Assembly (NCBI GenBank): GCA_017615515.1 | Contig: JAFZZX010000005.1 | Location: forward strand, 1 to 7,236 | DNA from: Clostridia bacterium | Lineage (GTDB): Bacteria; Bacillota; Clostridia; Christensenellales; CAG-1252 | Length of the DNA: 7,236 nt | Direction: 5' to 3' | Shown: piece after piece, positions 1 through 5,551 of the stretch | Numbering within the stretch: position 1 is the stretch's first letter | Layout of the letters: each line of letters begins with the position of its first letter | Notes under the pieces: generated by a model | Seen by the model: only the letters and a program-made list of their open reading frames with translations | Told to the model about the DNA's origin: nothing | Databases searched by the model: none | Translations under genes and position numbers: made by a program

Positions 1-1350
1 GGTGTGCCAGTACTTCGCGGTGTGGAAATGTCCGAGAGCGTACTTGTAGTTATGCGCCGCGATCTTTGGATAGCCCGAGGTACCCGACGTGAAGAACATC
101 AACATCGTGTCGTCGCCGCCCGGGGACATCTCGGTGCGCTTGAAGTGGGTGCTGTAGAGGGGATATTCCTCGTCGAAATTGCGCCACCCTTCGCGCGTGC
201 CGTTCACGATGAGCTTATTCTTTAAGCAGGGGCATTTCGCCGCCGCGAGGTCCACCTGATGGGCGGTGTCACCGTCCGCGGTGCAGATGATCGTGCCGAT
301 CTCCGCGCTGTTGAAACGGTACTCGAAGTCGTGCTCAAGGAGCTGATTCGTGCCCGGGATCGCGATCGCGCCGAGTTTATTGAGACCCAGCATCGCGAAC
401 CAGAATTGGTAGTGCCTCTTGAGGACGAGCATGACCCTGTCGCCCTTCTTGATGCCGAGCGACTTAAAGTAGTTCGCGCAACGAGCGGAAGCCTTCTTCA
501 TATCGAGGAAGGTGAAACGGCGCTCGGTCATATCCTTGGAGACGTGCAACATACACATCTTATTCGGTTCGCGATCCGCCACCGCGTCCACGATGTCGAA
601 AGCGAAATTGAACTTCTCGGTATTCTTGAACTTGATGGACGTGGGGGTGCCGTGCTCGTTCTCCTCGACGTCGATGAACTTCCTGTACGCGCGCTCCCTG
701 TCGTCCGCCTTGGCTTTATTCCCGTCCATGATCGCCTTGACGGGCGTCAGCTCGGGGATCGGCTCTCCCGTCGGATTGAGGACGATCGCGTAGAAAGTGC
801 AGTCCTTTCCCTCGACCGCGATCATGCCGTGCGGCGTGCCGCTGTCGTAATAGATGCTGTCGCCCGCGTGCAGGACTTCTGTATGCGAACCGATCTGCAC
901 CTTGAGGGCGCCTTCGATCACGACGTCGCATTCCTGCCCGCTGTGGGAAGTCACTTCGATCGGACGGTTCTGCGCCGCCTCGTCGTAAATACTCTTTACG
1001 AAGAGAGGTTCGGCGATCCTGTTTTGGAAGGCGTAAGCGAGGTTATAATAGGTCATTCCGTGCGCTTGTGCGATCTTCTGCCCGTCCCCTACGCGGGTCA
1101 CGGTGTAAGAGTTCAGCATCGGGGAATAGCCCTCGATGATGTCGGTCACGTTGACGCCGAACGCCTTTGCGCAACGATAAATGAAAGTAAAGTTCAGGTC
1201 GCTGCCGCCCTTCTCGCAGGTCTCGTACTCCTCGGGGGTCACGCCGGTCTTCTCCGCCATTTCCGCCACGGTCAGTCCTTCGATCTCGCGAAGTTCGCGG
1301 ATGCGCTCCGCCATTTCTTTGATTTTTCCGTCCAAATCCGTCCTTTCCAT
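1..1350 (-). CDS. HTH-cupin-acyl-CoA synthetase fusion, second copy (3' end outside window)
   Basis: This is the first 450 residues of a protein paralogous to its upstream neighbour; the rest lies beyond the left edge. An XRE-like helix-turn-helix fills roughly residues 7-72 (AERIRELREI, then the CAKAFGVNVTDIIEG ending typical of these domains). A cupin fold follows at about 115-190, with HSGQE, LKVQIG, GDSIYY and TPHGMIAV. The N-terminal half of an AMP-forming synthetase begins near 245, and its ATP-binding loop MFFTSGTSGYPK is seen near the truncation. The reaction expected from the family is carboxylate + ATP + CoA to acyl-CoA + AMP + PPi in the cytosol; the substrate is unknown. The start at 1350 is preferred over the adjacent ATG at 1353 because GGAG at 1356-1359 is then 5 nt away. 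Only 13 nt separate it from the upstream stop, so it is co-transcribed and should share the T-box. The catalytic C-terminal lysine cannot be checked here. Confidence 0.88.
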   Translation of the reverse strand, partial: MERTDLDGKIKEMAERIRELREIEGLTVAEMAEKTGVTPEEYETCEKGGSDLNFTFIYRCAKAFGVNVTDIIEGYSPMLNSYTVTRVGDGQKIAQAHGMTYYNLAYAFQNRIAEPLFVKSIYDEAAQNRPIEVTSHSGQECDVVIEGALKVQIGSHTEVLHAGDSIYYDSGTPHGMIAVEGKDCTFYAIVLNPTGEPIPELTPVKAIMDGNKAKADDRERAYRKFIDVEENEHGTPTSIKFKNTEKFNFAFDIVDAVADREPNKMCMLHVSKDMTERRFTFLDMKKASARCANYFKSLGIKKGDRVMLVLKRHYQFWFAMLGLNKLGAIAIPGTNQLLEHDFEYRFNSAEIGTIICTADGDTAHQVDLAAAKCPCLKNKLIVNGTREGWRNFDEEYPLYSTHFKRTEMSPGGDDTMLMFFTSGTSGYPKIAAHNYKYALGHFHTAKYWHT

Positions 1351-1355
1351 CATTT

Positions 1356-1359
1356 CTCC
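1356..1359 (-). promoter_or_regulatory. Shine-Dalgarno site deciding the start of the second fusion gene
   Basis: GGAG on the minus strand lies between the stop of the first fusion gene (1364-1366) and two consecutive ATG codons (1351-1353 and 1348-1350). It is 2 nt from the first and 5 nt from the second, so the second is the likelier start. An ATG at 1359-1361 is followed two codons later by TGA and is not usable. Confidence 0.5.
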
Positions 1360-1363
1360 ATTC

Positions 1364-3625
1364 TCACAGTTTATTTCTTTGTATTTTTCCGCTGATCGTC
1401 TTCGGGAGTTCGTCACGGAAGACGACGACGCGGGGATACTTATAGGGTGCGGTGTGCTGCTTCACGTAGTCCTGTATTTCCTTCTTGAGTTCGTCCGAGG
1501 GGGTCGTGCCCTTGGTCAAAACGATGCTCGCCTTGACGACCTGTCCTCTGACCTCGTCGGGAACGGCGGACACGCCGCATTCCAGCACGTAGGGGAGCTC
1601 CATGATCACGCTCTCGATCTCAAAAGGTCCGATGCGGTAACCCGACGACTTGATCACGTCGTCCACTCTGCCCACGTACCAATAGAAGCCGTCCTCGTCG
1701 CGCCACGCGGTATCGCCGGTGTGATACCAGCCGTCGTGCAACACTTCGAGGGTCTTCTCCTCATTGAGATAATATCCCATAAACAGGCCGCGCGGGACGC
1801 GCTCCGAGACCTTCACGCAGATCTCGCCCGTCTCGCCGTCGGGCACGGGATTGCCCTCGGGATCGAGGATCTCCACGTCGTAGCCCGGGACGGGTTTTCC
1901 CATCGACCCGACCTTATGCGTGCCGCCGATCAAGTTACCGATCATTAAGGTCAGCTCGGTCTGTCCGAACCCTTCGCGCGTCTGGAGCCCCGTCGCCTTC
2001 TCGAACTGATAGTACACTTCGGGATTGAGCGCTTCGCCCGCGGTCGTCATCTGCTTGACCGACGAGAAATCGTACTTCGACAGATCCTGCTTGATCATCA
2101 TTCTGAGCATCGTCGGGGGCGCGCAGAAGGACGTGATCTTGTGCGCCGCGAACATCGGCAGGATGTCCGCCGCGTCGAAACGATCGAAGTCGTAGGTAAA
2201 GACCGCGCTTTCGGCGAGCCATTGTCCGTAGAGTTTGCCCCACAGAGCCTTGCCCCAACCGGTGTCCGAGATCGTGAAATGCAATCCGTCCTTGGACACG
2301 CCGTGCCAGTACTTCGCCGTCATATAGTGCCCGAGCGGATATTTGTAGCTATGCTCCGCGATCTTGGGATATCCCGTCGTGCCCGACGTAAAGAACATCA
2401 GCATCGGGTCGTTGCCGCAGGGAGCGTCCTTGGCGCGGGCATAGTGGGTGCTATACAGCGGATACTCCTCGTCGAAGTCGCGCCAGCCCTCGCGCTTGCC
2501 GCCCACGAGCATCTTGATCTCCACGGTCGGCGAAGTCGCCGCCGCGATGTCCGCCTGCTCCGCCACGGCGCCGTCCGCCGTGCAGATGATCGCCTTGACG
2601 CCCGCCGCTTGGAAACGATACTCGAAGTCGTGCGACAGCAGTTGGCAGGTAGCGGGGATCGCGATCGCGCCGAGCTTATGGAGCCCCAAGATCGCGAACC
2701 AGAATTGATAGTGCCTCTTGAGAACGAGCAGAACTCTGTCGCCCCTCTTGATCCCGAGCGCCTTGAAATAGTTGGCGCAACGGGCGGAAGCCTTCTTCAT
2801 ATCCTGGAAGGTGAAACGGCGCTCCGTCTTGTCCTTCGCGATATGGAGCATCGCAAGCTTGTCGGGTAATTTCGCCGCGATGGCGTCCACGACGTCGAAC
2901 GCGAAGTTGAACTTGTCGTCATTCGTAAAGTCGATCGAGAGGGGATAGCCGTTCTCGTCCTCTCTGACCTTGATGAAGGCGTCGCTGACCGTCGGTTCGC
3001 TCGAGACGCGACCGCGCATCAAGGTCTCGCGCACGACCTTCTCTTCCTTGTCTTCCCCGGGGAGCACGACCGCCACGAACAGGCAATCCTTGCCGTCCAC
3101 CGCGATCATACCGTGCGGGGTGGAAGAATTGTAGTAAATGCTGTCGCCCTCTTCGAGATACTCGATCTTGTCGCCGATCTGCACCTTGAGCTTGCCGCTC
3201 ATCACGAAATCAAACTCCTGACCCGAGTGCCTGGCGAGGTGGATCGGCTCGTTTTGGAGCGCGGGATCGTACTCGTAGCGCACGTAATAAGGTTCCGCGA
3301 TCTTATTATTGAAGAGGGGCGCGAGGTTGCTGATCTCGATGCCGGGCTCTTTCGCCGTCTCCATACCCTGCCCCTTGCGGGTCACGGTATAGGACGAGAG
3401 GTGCGCGCTGCGCCCTTCCAGAAGATCGGTGATGGAAATGCCGAACGCGAGCGCGCATTTGTGCAGGAAGGTAAAGGGGAAGTCCAGCTCCGCCGCCTCG
3501 TACATCGCGTACTCGGCGATCGTAACGTCGGTCTTCGCCGCCATCTCTTCCTGCGAATACGCGAAGATCTCTCTGAGCTCCCTAACGCGTTCCGCGATCT
3601 CTTTCAGTCTGTTGTTGTCCGTCAT
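1364..3625 (-). CDS. HTH-cupin-acyl-CoA synthetase fusion, complete first copy
   Basis: The 753-residue protein has three parts. Residues 6-70 are an XRE-like helix-turn-helix. Residues about 115-190 are a cupin with H133, E137, GDSIYY and TPH ending at H171. Residues about 240-753 are an ANL-superfamily AMP-forming synthetase. Visible ANL motifs are FFTSGTTGYPK (411-421), EGFGQTE (551-557), YHTGD (634-638), GRVDDVIKSSGYRIGPFEIE (652-671) and PKTISGKIQR (741-750), where K747 is the expected adenylation lysine. All core motifs are present, so the enzyme looks active. The sequence style resembles acetyl- and medium-chain acyl-CoA synthetases, but the acid it activates is unknown. The synthetase part has ordinary family length; the ~230-residue sensor-like N-terminus is the addition. 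AAGGAAGG at 3630-3637 is a good ribosome binding site for the ATG at 3623-3625. The gene is the first downstream of the T-box leader and is followed by its paralogue. Confidence 0.93.
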   Translation of the reverse strand: MTDNNRLKEIAERVRELREIFAYSQEEMAAKTDVTIAEYAMYEAAELDFPFTFLHKCALAFGISITDLLEGRSAHLSSYTVTRKGQGMETAKEPGIEISNLAPLFNNKIAEPYYVRYEYDPALQNEPIHLARHSGQEFDFVMSGKLKVQIGDKIEYLEEGDSIYYNSSTPHGMIAVDGKDCLFVAVVLPGEDKEEKVVRETLMRGRVSSEPTVSDAFIKVREDENGYPLSIDFTNDDKFNFAFDVVDAIAAKLPDKLAMLHIAKDKTERRFTFQDMKKASARCANYFKALGIKRGDRVLLVLKRHYQFWFAILGLHKLGAIAIPATCQLLSHDFEYRFQAAGVKAIICTADGAVAEQADIAAATSPTVEIKMLVGGKREGWRDFDEEYPLYSTHYARAKDAPCGNDPMLMFFTSGTTGYPKIAEHSYKYPLGHYMTAKYWHGVSKDGLHFTISDTGWGKALWGKLYGQWLAESAVFTYDFDRFDAADILPMFAAHKITSFCAPPTMLRMMIKQDLSKYDFSSVKQMTTAGEALNPEVYYQFEKATGLQTREGFGQTELTLMIGNLIGGTHKVGSMGKPVPGYDVEILDPEGNPVPDGETGEICVKVSERVPRGLFMGYYLNEEKTLEVLHDGWYHTGDTAWRDEDGFYWYVGRVDDVIKSSGYRIGPFEIESVIMELPYVLECGVSAVPDEVRGQVVKASIVLTKGTTPSDELKKEIQDYVKQHTAPYKYPRVVVFRDELPKTISGKIQRNKL

Positions 3626-3718
3626 TTTTCCTTCCTTCGGCGCATTTCGCCCGTAGGCAGATCTTTGGGGTAACGGCGCCTATGCGCCATTCGGGCACCG
3701 CTCCCTTTCCGCGATGGA

Positions 3719-3732
3719 TCGAGGATCCTCGA
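3719..3732. repeat. 14-bp perfect palindrome in the fusion-gene 5' UTR
   Basis: TCGAGGATCCTCGA is a perfect palindrome lying between the T-box terminator (3744-3785) and the start codon at 3625. It could be an operator for a dimeric regulator, possibly the HTH part of the fusion itself, or a small RNA hairpin that only readthrough transcripts would carry. No T-run follows it, so it is not a terminator. Its function is inference. Confidence 0.45.
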
Positions 3733-3743
3733 GGCGGGATCTG

Positions 3744-3785
3744 AAACAAAAAGCCCGTCTCAAAACGATCTGCTTTGAGACGGGC
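3744..3785 (-). terminator. T-box intrinsic terminator
   Basis: On the minus strand GCCCGTCTCAAA (3774-3785) and TTTGAGACGGGC (3753-3764) form a 12-bp perfect stem with a 9-nt loop, followed by TTTTTGTTT (3744-3752). The 5' arm contains CCCGTCTCAAA, which alternatively pairs with TTTGAG and CGGG of the T-box sequence to make the antiterminator. This is the classic mutually exclusive arrangement. The other strand has no T-run after the stem, so the terminator acts only toward the synthetase genes. Confidence 0.93.
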
Positions 3786-4052
3786 ATATACCCGCGGTAC
3801 CACTCAAATTGCGAAATAGCATTCGCCACTCATTCTCGGGATCCATCAACCCCTTAGCATTTACGCAGCATCACGTAGCAACTTACTGACCCTTTCGCTG
3901 CCGCTGACGTGGAAATCGGCAAGGCGTTCGGCGCTCGGCTCGGAAGGGATAGTCGTCGCAAGGCACTGTCGGTTCACACCAACCACCGACTCTCTGAAAG
4001 CTACTACTCGCGCAACGGTCTTCGTCACAGCCTTTGAAAAGTATTCTGTTGT
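3744..4052 (-). ncRNA. T-box riboswitch leader
   Basis: This minus-strand leader contains the canonical T-box parts in order. Stem I begins with GGCU (4029-4032), a kink-turn-like GUGAC and GAAG (4020-4023). An AGUA S-turn lies in 4001-4009 and the AGAGAG bulge at 3990-3995. An apical hairpin with GUCGGU/ACCGAC arms (3985-3990, 3968-3973) has the loop GGUUGGUGUGA. The 3' side closes with CUUC (3943-3946), then GAG and AGCC (3937-3940). A small stem III, GCGAA/UUCGC, precedes the antiterminator. The T-box sequence GAGUGGUACCGCGGG lies at 3791-3805. Its bulge UGGU (3799-3802) would pair with a tRNA ending ACCA, that is A73. Uncharged tRNA should stabilise the antiterminator and allow transcription of both fusion synthetases. 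The specifier lies within about 3946-3955 (reading CGACUAUCCC), but its codon register could not be fixed. Confidence 0.93.
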
Positions 4053-4058
4053 AAGTCA

Positions 4059-4087
4059 ATCGTACCACGCCCGCCGCCCTTTGTCAA
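4059..4087 (-). promoter_or_regulatory. Promoter of the T-box/fusion synthetase unit
   Basis: On the minus strand, TTGACA (4082-4087) is a perfect -35 box. A 17-nt spacer separates it from TACGAT (4059-4064), a fair -10 box. Transcription would start at the A at about 4052, some 20 nt before stem I of the T-box. Confidence 0.8.
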
Positions 4088-4114
4088 ACCATTTCGCAAA
4101 AAAAGTTTTTCGGG

Positions 4115-4131
4115 ATTATTTTATAAATAAT
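4115..4131. repeat. AT-rich 17-bp palindrome between the divergent promoters
   Basis: ATTATTT (4115-4121) and AAATAAT (4125-4131) are perfect inverted arms around TAT. The site is roughly midway between the -35 boxes of the two divergent promoters (4087 and 4162). It could bind a repressor or activator acting on one or both units, or simply be AT-rich upstream promoter DNA. No protein is assigned. Confidence 0.35.
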
Positions 4132-4161
4132 CGAACGATCCTCGCGAATGGCTCTCTCGAT

Positions 4162-4190
4162 TTGACAAGATCGGAAGAAAGTTGTAATAT
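4162..4190 (+). promoter_or_regulatory. trkAH promoter
   Basis: TTGACA (4162-4167) is a perfect -35 box. After 17 nt comes TAATAT (4185-4190), one mismatch from the TATAAT consensus. The expected start of transcription, about 7 nt downstream, falls at 4196-4198, on or next to the ATG of trkA. That implies a leaderless or nearly leaderless message. Confidence 0.75.
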
Positions 4191-4197
4191 GGTCGGT

Positions 4198-5550
4198 ATG
4201 AAACTTGTTATCGTTGGTATCGGCAGGATCGGCGAAGCACTCGCCACCCGCCTATTAAAGGAAAAGCACGACGTCACCGTCGTGGACGAAAACTATCAGC
4301 GGGTAGACGACATCGTCAACCGCAGCGACGTCAAGGGCGTCGTCGGCAACTGCCTCGAAAGTCCCATCCTTTCCGAGGCGGAAGTGGACAAGGCGGATTG
4401 CTTCTTCGCCTGCACCCCGCGCGACGAACTCAATATCCTCTCCGCCGTCCTCGCCAAGAAGATGGGCGCAAAGAGGGTGGTCGCCCGCGTTCGCGATCCG
4501 AAATATCTCTCCTCTCTCGAGAGCCTGAAAGACGGGCTCGGCGTGGATATGATCTTCAACCCCGAGTACCGCACCGCCCTCGAGATCCGTCAGATCTTGA
4601 AGTTCCCTTCCGCGATCTCCGCGGACAGTTTCGCTTCCGGCAAGGTCTCCCTGACCGAGTTCCGCATTTCCGAAGACAGTCCTATCCGTGATATGAGCGT
4701 AAAAGACGCCGCGAACCTCGCGGGCGGCAGGATGCTCTTCGCCGTCGTTTCCCGCGACGGCAAGGTCTATATCCCGAACGGCGAATTCGTATTACAGGCA
4801 AACGACCTCGTACACATCGCGGCGGAAGACAAAGACCTCTTGGAACTCTCCAAAAAGATCAATCTTTTCAAGCAAAAAGCGAAGTCCGTCGTGATCGTCG
4901 GAGGCGGCATGGTCGCCTACTACCTCGCGAAAGAACTGCTCGCGGACGGCGTCAAAGTCAAGATCATCGAGATCGACGAGGAGCGCTGCCACGAACTCGA
5001 CGAAGCCTTGACCAAAGCCACCGTGATCTGCGCGGACGGCACCGAGCCCGACATTCTCGAGGAGGAAGGGGTCCGCAGCGCGGACGCCTTCATCGCGATG
5101 ACGGGCATGGATGAGGAAAACGCGGTCGTTTCCCTTTTCGTCTCCTCGCTCGGCCGTCTGAAAGTCGTCCCGATGATCACCTCTAAGCCGCTCGCGAAGA
5201 TGGTCAGAAGGCTCGGGCTCGACAGCGTGATCGCCCCGCACGAAGTCATCGCCGACTTGCTCGTGCGTTACGTGCGCGCGAACCAAGTCGACGAGGGAGA
5301 GGGCATCAACGCCCTCTATCGCATTCACGACAAAGCCGAGGCGATCGAGTTCACCGTACAACCCGATTTCCCGGGCATAGGCATTCCCTTGAAGTCCCTA
5401 AAACTCAAGAACAACGTGCTGCTCTGCGGCGTGGTGCGCGACGGCGAATTTATCCTACCCTCGGGCGAGACGTCGCTCGCCGTTCACGACAAGGTTTTGG
5501 TGGTCACAGGAGTCAAGCAAGTGACCGAACTCGACCAGATATTGAAGTAA
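4198..5550 (+). CDS. trkA: Trk-type potassium uptake regulatory subunit TrkA
   Basis: This is a cytoplasmic, peripheral subunit that gates the TrkH potassium pore in response to NAD(H) or nucleotides. The 450 residues match the usual two-repeat TrkA (about 450-460). The first Rossmann RCK_N domain opens at residue 3 with VIVGIGRIG (GxGxxG) and has an acidic pair DE at 30-31, as expected for NAD(H). A first RCK_C domain occupies about 140-222. The second Rossmann domain begins near 231 with VVIVGGGMVA, where the last glycine of the motif is replaced by alanine. A second RCK_C domain ends the protein. The ATG at 4198 is chosen because MKLVIVG is the normal family start and because the promoter's -10 box covers the alternative ATG at 4189. 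That alternative would add three residues (MVG) and has a weak GGAAG site at 4173-4177. Reading frame upstream of 4189 lies in promoter DNA. trkH follows after one nucleotide. Confidence 0.94.
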   Translation: MKLVIVGIGRIGEALATRLLKEKHDVTVVDENYQRVDDIVNRSDVKGVVGNCLESPILSEAEVDKADCFFACTPRDELNILSAVLAKKMGAKRVVARVRDPKYLSSLESLKDGLGVDMIFNPEYRTALEIRQILKFPSAISADSFASGKVSLTEFRISEDSPIRDMSVKDAANLAGGRMLFAVVSRDGKVYIPNGEFVLQANDLVHIAAEDKDLLELSKKINLFKQKAKSVVIVGGGMVAYYLAKELLADGVKVKIIEIDEERCHELDEALTKATVICADGTEPDILEEEGVRSADAFIAMTGMDEENAVVSLFVSSLGRLKVVPMITSKPLAKMVRRLGLDSVIAPHEVIADLLVRYVRANQVDEGEGINALYRIHDKAEAIEFTVQPDFPGIGIPLKSLKLKNNVLLCGVVRDGEFILPSGETSLAVHDKVLVVTGVKQVTELDQILK

Positions 5551-5551
5551 T

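Noticed and set aside
259..1395. Long plus-strand reading frame of 378 residues, and similar frames at 2141-2869 and 3113-3673
   Set aside because: These are antisense shadows of the fusion synthetase genes, rich in R, V, D, H and E as expected when GAG/GAC/ATC-rich coding DNA is read backwards. No domain or ribosome binding site supports them.
640..2680. Repeated GCGATCG/GATCGC words, at first suggestive of an uptake or HIP1-like repeat
   Set aside because: Most occur in phase as Ala-Ile or Asp/Glu-Arg codon pairs in all four genes, so codon preference explains them.
3883..4068. 61-residue minus-strand reading frame
   Set aside because: It lies inside the T-box stem I and its promoter; the RNA structure explains the sequence and no protein family is recognisable.
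4081..4197. Upstream extension of trkA by 39 residues from a TTG at 4081
   Set aside because: The stretch contains both divergent promoters and an AT palindrome. It has no Shine-Dalgarno, and the added residues do not resemble TrkA, whose family start is MKLVIVG at 4198.
4792..5361. 189-residue minus-strand frame opposite trkA, and a 249-residue one opposite trkH at 6347-7096
   Set aside because: The composition is that of an antisense shadow, and the opposite strand carries clear TrkA and TrkH motifs.
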